From: Sclerotinia nivalis | Taxonomy: Eukaryota > Ascomycota > Leotiomycetes > Helotiales > Sclerotiniaceae | Direction: 5' to 3' | Assembly (NCBI GenBank): GCA_029531795.1 | Contig: JAPEIS010000011.1 | Span: 1,798,001-1,862,000 of the forward strand | Length of the DNA stretch: 64,000 nt | Part shown: positions 1 to 12,700 of the stretch, piece by piece | How the letters are laid out: every line of letters begins with the position of its first letter | How positions within the stretch are numbered: the first letter of the stretch is position 1 | Notes under the pieces: generated by a model | The model's input: only the letters and a program-made list of their open reading frames with translations | Told to the model about the DNA's origin: nothing | Databases searched by the model: none | Program-made: the position numbers and the translations under genes

Positions 1-565
1 GCAGACGAGCCGGAAATCTACATCTTGCTCTATCAGCCTTTTTTATTGGTTACAAAGTCGGATTTGCGTTCCTTAGGATGTTGCATGAGGCTCGATGGAC
101 GTTGCAAAAAAAGCATATTCTTAGATGGGATTTGTGGTATTCGAGTCACAAGCTGTGATGCCGGTAGTCAATGGTTACTGTCACAAAAGTCAAGGCTTGA
201 CAAATCGCTCAGCAGCGAGACAAACTCAAGGTATTCAACACTCTCACCGTTCATCTGGTGGTTGATGGTCCCAATGATTGGATGAATGATTGATGGCTAC
301 TCAGATTTCTCAAGCTTGCTACTTCTGGCCATACGATTTACTTGACGTGTAAGTCTTGCAATTGTGAAGTTACCAAAGACTCGATCATAAAAAAAGTCTT
401 TGATGAGGACGGCAATGTTATATCTTGATATGTAATCTCTTGCATCTCATAGCTATATATACCCTATGAAACCTTCCTTATTCTTCGTATATCTGTTGAT
501 TCATCTCCGACTAGGAAGACTCTACCACTATAGTCGTAAGTCCATAATCTACCAGCAATTCCTCG
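1..565. other. 5' flank, no gene except promoter of the next gene
   Basis: No convincing coding frame is seen. An 86-codon open frame near the left edge has no family resemblance and no splice signals. The last 110 bases hold a TATA-like element in front of the small secreted protein gene. Confidence 0.5.
454..461 (+). promoter_or_regulatory. TATA box of the small secreted protein gene
   Basis: An uninterrupted TATATATA lies about 105 bases upstream of the ATG at 566. It is followed by a pyrimidine-rich stretch typical of fungal transcription start regions. Position and orientation support expression of the gene that follows. Confidence 0.5.
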
Positions 566-1031
566 ATGCGTCTTCCAACCACCATCCTTTCTGCCTTCTC
601 ATTCGCGATCCTCCCTTCCCTTACCATAGCCTGTCTAGGCGCTGATGGTCTTTTCCTCGCAAATGACGACTGTACTTTCACGCTTCACGCATTCGTCGAT
701 GATAACTCCGCGAGCACGGTAAGTCTAATAGCACAATTTACTTTTATATCTTCTTTCACGCCTTCAAAATTCGACTAACAATCACCCAGGTGTTCAGAAA
801 AGCGCAGTACTTCCGCATTTGGTCCTTGGCCTTGGCCTGTGCCCAGCAGGTTATTCCCTCGTCGTCTCGGCTGGAGCGAAAAGCCTTACATATACGAATA
901 GGACGGGTAGTTACATGAAAAACTTGACATTGACGGATCCAGGTATTTTGACGGATTGTCAAGGGAGCAGTTTTGTTACGTCGCCAATGATTGTATTAAT
1001 GGAAGATCTGAGATCTGAGATATCAGATTGA
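566..1031 (+). CDS. putative small secreted protein, about 128 aa
   Basis: Not recognised as a known family. The first exon (566-718) encodes an N-terminal hydrophobic segment (MRLPTTILSAFSFAILPSL) ending in small residues before a Cys, which looks like a signal peptide. A donor GTAAGT follows at 719, and a branch-like CTAAC sits near 774. Two acceptors compete. CAG at 787-789 gives a frame that ends at a TGA about 125 bases into the second exon. CAG ending at 797 keeps an open frame to 1031 that contains an N-glycosylation-type site (NLT) and Cys residues. I prefer the second, giving exons 566-718 and 798-1031. A TATA box lies about 105 bases upstream. The product would be a small cysteine-containing secreted protein. 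Homology and splicing are unproven. Confidence 0.45.
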
Positions 1032-1399
1032 CTGAGAGGGTTTGGAAGAATGGTGGATCAAGGCGATTAGAAACTTCAGGTGTGTGATTGGAGATGAAGA
1101 AATGTATTCGGGCTACGTTGCATATAACAAAGAAATATGGGCGCCAAGAATAAACTCTCATCCTCTGAATAATATGTAATAATTTCACTCTTTCTCTTCT
1201 TATACCTATGTATAAAATTTCAAGCCTTGCTTGTCCCCTTCGTAAACTAGAGATTACAAAACATCCCGAAGACCCCGCACCTTATCCGGACACAACACCA
1301 AGCCCCTGCGACACCCCACATAGTGCAGCAAAATTTTCCCTGCTCACTCTCTAGATTTATGTATACGTATAAGAACAAATTCTCATCAATAACAAGACA
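1032..1399. other. intergenic, secreted protein gene to tRNA
   Basis: No coding frame is supported. It holds the 3' flank of the preceding gene and the 5' flank of the tRNA gene. No other structure was noticed. Confidence 0.5.
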
Positions 1400-1513
1400 G
1401 GACAGATGGCCGAGTGGTTATGGCGTGTGACTCAAGCTTAATAGCTTAGTTGATTGAATCAACTAGCATTCTCATGGGCTTAGCCCGCGGGGGTTCGAAT
1501 CCCCCTCTGTTCA
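1400..1513 (+). tRNA. tRNA-Leu(CAA) with a 34-nt intron
   Basis: A complete class II tRNA. The acceptor stem GGACAGA pairs with TCTGTTC (1506-1512, one G-U pair), followed by discriminator A at 1513. The box A region is TGGCCGAGTGG. The anticodon stem TGTGA pairs with TCATG, and the loop CTCAAGC has anticodon CAA at 1433-1435. The long variable arm is GGGC-TTA-GCCC. The T arm is GGGGG-TTCGAAT-CCCCC. The intron occupies 1437-1470 directly after the purine at position 37, the canonical place, and contains a self-complementary AGTTGAT/ATCAACT hairpin. Leucine CAA tRNAs carry such introns in many fungi. The gene stands alone between protein genes. Confidence 0.95.
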
Positions 1514-4500
1514 TCAACACTTTTGCACTCTTTGAGTGTGAATGCTCACAAAAGGATGTTAGCGGCGTTTGTTTTGCTTTGGTGAATGTTGTTGGTCTTC
1601 ATGGAGGGGCAAACTATTTCGTGATAGGTGGCGTTAAATGTGTTTTTTAGGGTGTGGCTTGTGGTTTTAGATGGGTCATTAGCTATTTACTGAGTACTGA
1701 TTGGCGATTAGATCTAATTCTTTCTTTGTGTATGAATGAGCGCGATATGAATATTAAAGCTTTATTCACTGCTCACTCTTATTTCCTGATTCTACTGCTG
1801 TGCTAATGTACTAGTCCCAAGTACAAATGTGCAGAACACGACTCACCCTCATGCGATCATTAATTAACACACTACCCTTCAGCAAGAAGCCAGGTTCGGT
1901 CATCGATCAAGGAAACAGAACGCAGGAAAATAGTTGGTTTCCGAATCTGAACGCTGAATTCCATCTACGGCTGTGTTCTTTCTTATCTCGGCATCAATAT
2001 CTAGGCAGGATTAAATCCCTAGGAGTTTTCAGCAAGTGCTTCTTTGCACTGCTGTAGATTATTTAAGTGATTGATGAAGTCATCATGAAAGAGACTGTAT
2101 TGATATCTGGATACTGCTTTTTTTATTCTGTATTGTTGGAGGCTTAGCTAGCTTGATCCGCTATTTCATAAATGTAGTTCGACACTGATAAAAATAGAAT
2201 GAGAAGTGAAAATACTAGGTTTGACACATCTGTTCGAAATACTGCAAAGGTTGATTAGCTGGTGCTTTGTCTCTAGTAGAGTCACTAATCACACTTGCTA
2301 GGATACCAAGAGCAACATTCAGTTTACTCGGGCCAAAGTTAGGGAGTGGAGCGTTCAGTATATGCATGAATGGTTTTCCCTGCAAGGGCAAGCCTCCTTT
2401 TTGTATATCTGATAAAGTCTTCACGTTTACGGAGCTGGAAGTGGAAGACCAGAATTTCGTTGTCACTTAGACTCTCAGGCTGACAAGCATAAGACACAAG
2501 GTTAGAAGTCCCTTCATGCCTTTGTATTTTGTAGCGAGGTGGAGTTTGAGCATGCGAAATCTTATTTTATAGAAACTGGAAAGCTCCTCATCTGGATCTG
2601 AACTTGAAGCTGCAGGTATGGGTGCAGTCATCCATGAATAAAAGTCAGTGCTTGTGGGGAGAGCTTAAGATCATACAATGTAATATTGATTGAGGCATTG
2701 TGTGGTGGTTGGAATGAGAACAAGAGATTGTAGGAATGATAGGATTGATACAAGTAACTTGATCGAGACGTGGATATTAATTTATGTACATGGCATGAAA
2801 CTGGTGGTGAAAAACAAGGAAGAAGGGGGAGCCCATGTCAAGATGAATGGACACCACCATGCGGAATCTGATCCAACGACAAGCGACCCGACATTGTTCC
2901 CAAACTAGAGTATTGTGCGTAAGAGCTCTCTCGATTAAAGCGAAATAACAGAATTTCTTTGCTTTGGCCTCCACTAGAATGTCGATCACGTGACTGAATG
3001 TTTCTGATTGACGACGATGATCCTTTCGCAGACATGAATCCAGTTCGAAAATTCGTCTGAAACTTTTAATCAGGGCCTAAGCAAGTCTTAGGAGGTAAAG
3101 CTATAATCAAGGATTGTGTATTACCAAGCACGCGTCACGAGTGTAGCTGCTACTGCGTTGTAATTCACCAATGAGGTCGGAGATATCGGAGTTTGTATAT
3201 TGGAGAATGTCCGAGTACAACCTTTTTAACAGAAGAAGTGAAATGATTAGAAGTCTAATGTTACCTGTGATGGATCAGTGAATCTGAGACTGAGTAACAA
3301 GCAGGCCGCACCATGATGTTCCAGAAATTTGGAACAGCTTTGAGCATGTGCATGAACAGATATGAAAGTTAAAAGTTGCGGATTGATATTTTCTTATATA
3401 TTTAATTACGAGTTACAACAGGATTAGTTCTGCAATTCAAGAAGATTAATCGCTTGGAAAGAGAATAGGTTCGAAACTTGAAGGTTGGCGAAGTGAAGTA
3501 TTTTTCTCTTCTAGATCTTGGTTCATGATTTCAAGCCATGATTCCACAACTTAAAATTACGAATCTATGATTCTGATGATTCTGAACCTGAACCAATCCA
3601 CACAAGGCAAGAAGATCCGTTTACACAAGAAGTAACCAGTGTCATAGATAAAAATTACCATAAATTTTAACCTATTTCGGATTCCAACCAGGACAAATTT
3701 ACTATGTTTGCAGCAATTGGATCATTCACGGATCAGTTGCATCTAGTATTTATATCTTTCTTTACTCCATCCAGCCTTCTCAACTATAACCTTTAGACCA
3801 ATCATCATGCATTAAGGCGAGGAATGGTCTTGAATCTTATCCTCTAATATGGTAATATTGGTGGCTAAACTATGCTGCTGTGTTTGTAGATTGTTGTTTT
3901 TTTTTGGCTTTGGGATGGATGGGAATATAATGATAATGACAACGATGGTGATGATGACGATGAAGATGATAATTAGAAGTATATATTGATGAAAATCATA
4001 TACTATTCGCCCATCACCGAAGTTGTGCTACACGTCTAGTCCCGAGCAAAAACTTTTGAAAGGCATCAGTGCTGATAACAGCCGGGTTGAGAATGATAGT
4101 TAATAACTACAGTTTTATCAAATACTGTGAAATCGACAGTACTACTACACCAAAAGATCAAGAAAAAACAGCAGCGATAATACATAAAAGATCATCTAGA
4201 CGATAGAAAAAAGTTCAATACATATATCAACTGTGATTGACAATCAGTTACTAGATGACTACCCTCATTACATGAATTTGGCCCATTTTTCAAAGTCTAC
4301 CTATCACTAGAACTAAATCTTACCTAAAGACAGCGTGTTGGCATACCACGGTCCTGATATTCCCCCGGGGGGGGGGGGGGTAAAGGTTAAGTTTTGGTTG
4401 TTACGAGACCAAAAGAAAGAGGAGGAGCGTAGCGGGGTCTGAATAGTGAAATGGCCTGGTTCGTGCTAGCTTCATTCAGGTTTATAAGCTGTGCAGACAG

Positions 4501-5908
4501 GATAGTGCCCTACAGCTTGTTCTGATGTTTGTTTTTGATCGAGGCATTCAAGTGCTTCTCATTATCTGGTTCTGCTTCGAACAATGAAACACTTCAATCG
4601 TTCATATTTTTGCTAATGGAGAGTGCACATCTTGCATTCTGCCTGACTTATCATTCATGTTCATACCCTGTACTTTATCACTTCATCAGAGTGGTCAGAC
4701 TACTAACATCTCATTCACGTCATACCATTCCAGTATTCACCATTAATCATCACGCAATTATGTATTTATCACAACAAAAGCCTCCTGCATTGACTGACTA
4801 ATCGACTAACTGACTGGCATGGCAAACTAGAATTCGAATAAAACGTCGTCCCCGACTTCAACTTCACTGCACATATTTTTCCACTTCTCCTTCCCAATCT
4901 TTCTGTAACTTTCCTAGTTCCGCATCTGCTCACTGGCAGTTTTCATCCCCACAAGCCATTTGTCAATTTACCACCATTTCAGGTTCCGTCACTCTTCTCA
5001 TCAATCCCCACACTCAAAAACAACAAACACAACTCAAACTACGAAAAAGCCCATTCAACAGCAGCCCACAACTCAAATTTCATTCCTCAACACTAAAGTC
5101 CCCCACGCAACAACACCAACTAACACGCAGTCAAGATAGAAGAAATAATCAGATGCAAGCAAAGAGGAACTTGTGAGTCTGAGCTGGTGCAAAAGAACTG
5201 GTCGAGCAGTGAGCCTTACCGAATTCAATCCCATCAAGCTCAGTACGGGAAAAGAAATAACAAAAAACATGATGAGAAATCCATCAGCGAAGCACGTAAG
5301 AAACACCAGGATCCGCAACTGGCAAGATCATATACCCATCCATCCCAATCAATCCCAATCCATTGCTAGTCCCGTTCCTTGTTACCCATTTACCCATCCA
5401 TTCATCCATCATGCCATGACCAAAATCCCCACAAAAGAAAAGGTACCTGAGAACAGATCCGACTCCGTCAACGAAATCCAATTTTTTTTTTCCCGTTCCA
5501 TCCTAGACCAGACATAGATGCAAGCTTTTTACCATCCATTCATCTCATCCATTTGATCCCTCGTATATGCATGTGATATCGTGTCAAGATGATATGAACC
5601 TGGTGCCGTTCGATTTTGTAGTATTTCCCCATGTAAATCTCCCAATCAAATGTGTGAATATGCCCCTTGAACCTTCACCCCTTTCCTATTCCTTGCGCCA
5701 ATCAAAATGTTTCCTGTAAACATATCAAGCAACCGAGCTATGAGCCAGTCCATTATACTCCAGATGATAATTGCAAAAGCGGGCGACGATGAGACCATGA
5801 TGCGCGAAGGATGAATTAAAATAGACGGCGTCAGATAGGAAAAAATAGACAAGTTTTACGAGTGCTGCATCCTAGCATAGCACACGATTATTTCTCCATC
5901 TCTAATGG
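1514..5908. other. long intergenic stretch
   Basis: No gene is supported. Open frames are short, overlap on both strands and lack signal peptides, splice consensus or recognisable motifs. A G homopolymer of 14 bases lies at 4367-4380 directly after CCCCC. The part around 5.5-5.9 kb is probably the 3' UTR of the NDT80-type gene transcribed from the minus strand. Confidence 0.5.
4367..4380. repeat. poly-G tract
   Basis: Fourteen consecutive G preceded by CCCCC. The exact length in such runs is often uncertain in assemblies. On the other strand it is a poly-C tract. Confidence 0.9.
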
Positions 5909-8237
5909 CTAGCTGATATTAAGCTCCTGCGTCAGTGCCATTGTTGGAAAATATCCCTTCGATTCCGGGACCCCTTCCCACCTCCCACAATGCCTACCCA
6001 AAGCATCTTGCGCACCACTGATACTAGGTAAAGAATAACCACTCGTAGTATATTCCTGCTTTACTTTACCTGGCGCATATTCCGGGACACTGGGTAATTG
6101 ATTTCGTGCTTCCGGCCCGTCCCACATTCCAGCCGGGTAGTACAAGTAATTCGGAGCATCCTCTATATTCTTTGCTTCTTCAGCGGAAAGAGTGGGCTCC
6201 ATGGGAATTTGAAGTGGTCCAGTGCGATAATGGTGTGATCGACCATCGTAAGAGCCGTAAGTGCTAGAACCAGGAAGCATGGACGAAGTTCCAGACATGG
6301 TAATATCGCCTGGAGTGCGAGAGGATCCGCCAGATGGTGTATATGAACCGCCTCCACCAGCACCTCCAGCACCTCCGGGTCCAGAGCTCGCGTTGCTACC
6401 TCTTCGTTCGCTTTGGTAATGACCGGGTGAGCGACCACGCACAACCATTGGTGCGGACATGCGGACCGCAACTTTCACCCAGCGTTCTGGATGATTCTGG
6501 TTGTTTCCCAAATCTGCAAAAAGTTCCACCAATAGATGATAATATTGCTGAGCCGCTCTCCGTTTTCCATTATTCGCTGTCGCATTTTTGAATTGGATGC
6601 GCTCAAAAGTCGCTTCACTGGGTGGGGTGTTTGGCGACTGGCCGAAGGATCCATCGTACATTCCACGTGGCCCACCGCCAATTCCGTTGTCGCCACCATA
6701 CATGTTATGTGTTGTATGTGGCCGTGGGGCAACCGCAATTCGAGGTGGCTTTTCTTGTGGTCCTTTGTCTCGTTTCGGAGTGTGCTGGACCAATTCTATG
6801 GATTTCCCATCGCGCGTATCCACCACTGCAGCTATGGACATCGCAAATTGTTGTACCTGCGGTCTCATCCCACCAGACAACAAAAGATGTATACTTCCTG
6901 CTGGTACAATGGGTTGAAGTGTGAATGAGCAACTCAGTGAAAAGTAATTTCTTCTGTAGCAAGTCCAGTCGTTTTCTGCCATGAAAAATCCCTTATCGAT
7001 TTTTCCAAAGATTTCCGGGGTAATAATCTGTCCGTCAGCCGCCTGCAAAGTATGTATGACTTCTGTTGGATTGAGAGGAGGGGTGAGTTGCCCTCCAAGC
7101 TGAGAACCTTCCATATTCGTTGGACTTGCGAAGCCGCTGTTAGATGGTGATAACGGCACGCCTCTTACAGTTCCAGAAGTTGACGGAGATCTGGAAATTC
7201 CGTCCGTTCGACGTAAATGTGGTGTTGCACTTGCGTATAAATCTCGTGTGCTTATTGGTGATTGTGGGTGTGGTAAGGCTGGTGAGCGTGAGGGTGGTGC
7301 CATTCCAGGGGAGGAGTGACTGTGCGGATAGATCATTATTATCTGTGCACAGAAAATGATGGTGTATCGAAGTACTTAAAAGGGGGTGGAAGGTACGTAC
7401 ATAGAGTTCAAGCGGGGCTTAATATCGGGCATAGAAAATAAGGACGAGCTCGGAGAAAAGTACGGGTTGCTCCCACCTGAGTACGTGGGACCGTTCAGCG
7501 GTGACTGATAGGCGTGCGCGTATGGAGGGAATGGGATATTGGACGGGATTGAGCTTGGAATCGTGGGTTCTATCGAAAACACAGGGCTATGAGAGGTACC
7601 GGGATCGGAACTGTATCTGAGCTATCAATCAGCCACGGGTCTGCATGGCTGTGAGATCAAATAAAAATAAGGTTCTGAGGGGACACGGTCTATGGGCTAA
7701 AATTCTTCATGGCGGTAATGATGCCCAGTTGGACTGCATATGTATGACAGCCAGCACAACCGTCAGTGGTACAAAATAGCGGGGACTACTCGCGTGATGC
7801 GAACCATTGCGGAAGTAAAGGTGGTTTTGGCTTGATTTGAGGCTTAAGCTGTGCGACAACTGGAGAAAGTCGTGGCATGTTCACCACACTACCAGCTTTA
7901 GCGCTGATCGCACAAGAGGTAGATGCATGCATAATTTTGAAACGAACGATAATCAGAGACACCTCAAGGAGAGTAGCGTATGTGCCTTAATGCAAGGTTG
8001 ACGGGGGGTATATCGGGAGAAAAGAAATGACCAACAAAGTTTGGGGGGTTAGACTTACCGTACTTCATCTGGCGCTGCAATCAAATATCGCATCCCCATA
8101 TCAGAGGGTGGTTGCGGAGGGTGAACAAATTCCTGTCTTGAAGAGCTGTCAGGCTCTGGTTCGGATCCGACAATACACGAAGACGAATGCCCTGAATAGG
8201 CGGCTAGGTCTTGGATATTACCAGATTGAGAGCACAT
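5909..8237 (-). CDS. vib-1: NDT80/PhoG-domain transcription factor, VIB-1/XprG type
   Basis: Three exons are inferred: 8237-8059, 7610-7397 and 7342-5909, with phases that agree (608 aa). Intron 1 is 448 nt with donor GTAAGT and acceptor TACAG. Intron 2 is 54 nt. The NDT80 DNA-binding fold lies at about residues 225-436. It includes ENDWTCYRRNYF, the segment QFKNATANNGKRRA and the strongly conserved SAPMVVRGRSPGHY. A Gly/Ser-rich linker and a low-complexity tail follow. This family includes Neurospora VIB-1 and Aspergillus XprG, p53-like-fold activators of extracellular proteases, carbon/nitrogen starvation responses and heterokaryon incompatibility death. The N-terminal start (MCSQSGNIQDLAAYSG) sits in the only open frame upstream with compatible phase. 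The long 5' flank suggests complex regulation. Family assignment is firm; assignment to VIB-1 rather than a paralogue rests on remembered motif similarity. Confidence 0.9.
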
Positions 8238-8628
8238 GAAGTGATCGAGTGTTATTTTTTGAGGTGTAAGGACTATTGGGTGAAATGGTTAGTATCGGAT
8301 GATGGAAAAAATTTCCGAAAAGTTTTAAGATATTAAGATAGGTTATTGAGATCTTCAAGGATAAGAAGCATAAATGAGGCGAACCAGAAATCAGAAAAGA
8401 AATGAGGATTTCAAGGACGGCGACAATTGGGTAGATAGTGAATTGTGCCGTAAATATGTGATTAATGAAGTTTTTCTTTGAGGGGGAATTTCTGGCAAAA
8501 TGCGGATTGGATATTAAGGGGTGGGATGTATAACGTTTTTGGGATTAGGCTACTTTGTGCGCCTCTTTCGAAATCTCAACGTTCAATTGAGAGGATGAAT
8601 TGAAGGATGAATTGGGGGAATGAATTGT

Positions 8629-8653
8629 GGTGTGTGTGTGTGTGTGTGTGTGT
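8629..8653. repeat. (TG)n microsatellite
   Basis: About twelve TG units in the 5' flank of the NDT80-type gene, followed at 8770-8864 by degenerate repeats of a GATGTGA/GGTATGA type and (GATAT)n. Confidence 0.9.
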
Positions 8654-8840
8654 ATGATGATATTGAACGTCGCACCCGGGAATTTTCTTCCATGGAACGT
8701 TCCGTTTGACCAATTCACTGTCAGGGCCCGGCATTACACTGTATTGCTCTGTGTCCTGTACTTTTTCAGGTGTGAGATGTGAGATGTGAGGTGCAAGGTG
8801 TAAAGTGTAAGGTATGAGGTATGAGGTATGATGGTGAATT

Positions 8841-8864
8841 GATATGATATGATATGATATGATA
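8841..8864. repeat. (GATAT)n microsatellite
   Basis: Roughly five tandem pentamers. They lie next to shorter degenerate heptamers at 8770-8831. Confidence 0.9.
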
Positions 8865-9730
8865 GGGAAGACCAATTGGAGGAATGGAGAATTACTACAC
8901 CAACCATTTCGCGAAAATTATCAACGACACCCCCAAAATCAATAAGAGACGAACTTATCGAAATCATTCTCTAACTTCGACCCTCTCTTTTTTCAATAAA
9001 TGTTTTTTTGAAGATATATTATAAAAAAAGAAGAGACGAGAGAATGTTTTTTCGGGACACAAGAAAATTCGATTTGTTTTCGTGGACAGAGAATATTCCA
9101 GAAAATCATTGAGCTGAAAGCTGAAGGGAAGGGAAGTAGGGACGTTATATTTTGGTTGAAGAACAGAGAAAGGCGTTGCAGAAAAAGGATTAATGGCTGG
9201 CTTACTTACTATCGTTCATTTGCAGCCTCACACTCTTCAATCTACGTTCCACGATAATCTTTTCTTCTCTTAACAAAAAGCCTCCAACTCAAAACTTCGA
9301 CGTCAAGCCGGATAGAAATGAATGGGAAGAATCCTGTCAATCGATAATGGCGACTTGGGGGGGGGAAAGGAATACTCGAAAGGATGGAAGCCGTGGGTAG
9401 AATTAGAATTAGAATAATAATTCTCTTATGATGGAGATTGTCTAATACAAGACAGGACAAAGCCAAACAACGGTTTATCACCGTCGTTCGTCCCGGAAAA
9501 TGGGGTTGAACGAAGGAGTTGTTGATGGGAGGCTTTTTCTTAGCGGAAGATGGATGATATAAGTTGATGTTGATATAGTAATTGATGCGAGTGTAAACAA
9601 GTGGCAGACGGAATATCCAGTACGGTAGACGATAAGAGGTATAGGCGATAAAATGATTTCGATTTTGATCTCAAGCCAAAAATCAAATTGGAAAGGAAGA
9701 AATTGGAGCCGAAGCCAAAAGCCAAAAGCC

Positions 9731-9778
9731 AGCTAAACAGCTAAACAGCTAAACAGCTAAACAGCTAAAAAGCTAAAA
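9731..9778. repeat. AGCTAAAC octamer minisatellite
   Basis: About six tandem copies of an octamer AGCTAAAC, the last ones diverged to AGCTAAAA. It lies in non-coding DNA and is followed by related AAGCCAAAG motifs. Confidence 0.9.
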
Positions 9779-12700
9779 GGCTAACCCAAAGCCAAAGCTA
9801 AAGCCAAAGAGATTATTATCTTTGCACAATAATTCAACCCCGGAAATCTTTTTCTTTTCTCCCCAACACTATCTCTTCTTTTTTCTTTTCTTTACTATTA
9901 CTTCTCTACCCTTCCCTTGCCTTGTCTTGGTCCTATTTTTTCTTGCTTTTTGAAAGTCGCCTTTCTTCGCTGCAAGCTGCTGCTGCTTGTTGCTTGCTAC
10001 TCGCTGCTACTGTACGTGCTTTCGCGAAATTACACTCCAAGAATGCAAAAGAAGAAACGCCGTTTCTTATTCGTCGTCTGATTACCATGTAATGACTGAT
10101 GCGAATGCACTGATGCAATAGATTTGCCGAGTCCCTGTTAAATTGAAATTTGAGACCTGGGATGGGGGATTTGATATGGGTCGACTTTGATGGGGTCTTA
10201 ACGAGCCTTGTCGAAACCGAGTTAGAGAGGCCTGTGATGGAGGTTTGAAAAATGTTGAGAGTGGCTGTCTTGCGCCGTTGATCTTCTTCTTTTAGCTTCT
10301 AAAAATACCATTAAATACCCCTTGAAAAAGCCCCAAAATAACCACCAAGAGTACAGTGCTCAGCAAAAGTTACGCTGAAGCGTCGCTACCACTGAGGGGC
10401 TGTGTGAGATATTTGGGGAAGGGGGGTATGGTAATGGAACAGGGGGCGAAACTTCCAGACAGAATATCGAGGATATGTATTGCGATGGCTGCAATGAAGG
10501 TGGTAATATGCACGAAATCGCCAGGAATATCCTCGCAGTGCCGTCCGTACTTCTCAACGTCCGGTAAGGAGATGTTGAATTTTTTGCTTAATTCTTACCC
10601 GTACCCGGCTTATTGTTTCGAATCCTTACAAGCAGGGGATATTTGAAAGCGGCGTGTGATGATCAAAAAAAGATGGTGTGAAGACTTCTCAAATAAATCT
10701 ACAGCCTCACAATCAGAGAAGCTGCTTTTGATTGATTTCTATTTTTTCCTATTTGATTGGCTTCTCTTTTCCCAATGGCTTTCGAAGAAAACTTGCTAGT
10801 CCAGGCGTTATTGTCCTGAGCTGCACTGCGCTGCACCGTATTGCCCGTTTGTTTGCTTAGTTGCTTGCTCTTTTCGGCCAACCTTTTTCGCCCTTCTGGG
10901 ATTTTGCCTTGTCGGGGAAGCGCAACGGTATAGTAGCTCCGAGCTTTGATTGTTATTGTCGCAATCTAAGTTTTCGGGGGTAGTTGGCGTCTCGTGGAAA
11001 CTGGAACTGGCTTCCGATGCTGACAGTGACGGTTTAGTGCGTCCTTGGTAGGCTGGATGTGAAAATTGGATAATCGAGATCCTAGAACTAATGCTTGCTG
11101 ATCCTCTTATATTGAGGGCCAAGTCTAGAAAAAATAGAGTAAAAGCGGTCCTTGAGTAGGCCGTGCGTGTAGTAGGGGTACCCGCGTGTAGGCAAGAGTA
11201 CGCCGATTATGAAAAGCTTCCAGATTGATGATACTTGATTGAGGTAGGTACAGTACGGTAGGTAGTATGGAAGTACCGTAAAGTATGCAGGTGAAGATAT
11301 GTTTGGGATAGTGGGTATGCGTGCGCGTGTATGGGTTTCGAATGTCTTAACGAGGTAGATCGTATGTACTTTAAAGAACTTCAACGGAGCAAATTGAAAA
11401 AATATAATTCGAATTGAAAAATTTCCACCTTCTCCTCTGGAAATCCTCTTCTTTTGTTTCGACGTTTGCTTCGGGGATTAATCCGATCGAGTTCAATTGA
11501 AACAATAAGACTGCGGAAAATTGCAGAAATTCTAGAGAACTAACGTACGAAAACTGTTGGTTATGATGCAGTTAGCCTACTACAAAGCATTTCTTAGATG
11601 GACTTCCGATCAAATGAACAAGGATAACGCGCTCGACTCAATGCAGGAAGGACGATTTCGGGATGGTGAAAATGATTTGTGGGCGAGTAATAGGTATTAT
11701 GCTCCTTCACCAAAAGGGTATAACGTGGCTGGGGTCTGAAATGCACGGCTGATCCAATGCACCGGTTAATGCTCAAGGAGAATGGTTGTGATAAATCAAT
11801 GACAACAACAATGACAAGAGATTCATGTACTGACGGGACGAGTGAACTTTCGATTCGTTGAAGCTTGAATATATGAATGAAGAGCGGCGGTGTTCTTTAC
11901 CCAGAATTCCAAGCTTAATTAGCAATTGATGGCCCCTTGGACTTGCCGCCAGAGCAAATTTGATATGCAGAGTAATAATGTATGTATGGATGGAAGTCGG
12001 TATCCTTGATGTTGACTTGAAACGTTTTCTGGTAACGTAATTTTATGTTGACGCGAGATGATGTTGAAGGAGCAGGATCTTGCAGATTAATGATATTGAT
12101 ATGTATGGGTATATTGCAGGTTGCAGGTTGCAGACTTTCAACGAGGAGAGATGCTGAGATTTATGATACTCAAGTATTGATACTAACGCCGTCAAGTTTG
12201 GTTGAAAAGTCTCAAAGATATTCGTTGATCATTAGCACGTGGGTTAGTCAATACGTCTATCTCCCTAGTACGTATCAGCTCTTTCTCTTTCGAGCAGGTC
12301 GGCGTGATCTATTGCTATAGCGAGTTCCAATTTCCTGGAACTGCATTTAACGTTACCAAAGCCGGAGGTACCGAAAAAATACTCGCACAAAGTTTCAATT
12401 AATAAAGCTTCCGGGGGAGCAGGAACGTTGCGCAGGATCAAGGGCACAATGATGCTGGGTTTTGGAAATCGACTAAGACTTTGATAGGAAGGACTCGAGC
12501 GTATTACTCCCTTTAAGATTTACTGACAAGCAACTCAAGATCTAACTCAAGATCATGGCCGATAAGTTCAGGGCGAAGGGTTTGGACCTAGATGAGAGCC
12601 ACTAAAAATATATAGAGTTCAAAGTTAAAGCAACAAGCTGTGATGGTTTTCCTTTGCATTAAACAAACTAGCCCTTGAATTGAGGATTCTTCGACGCAGG

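Noticed and set aside
5173..5517. 114-codon plus-strand frame
   Set aside because: Overlaps frames on both strands, His/Pro-rich from CCATCCAT-type simple sequence, no motif.
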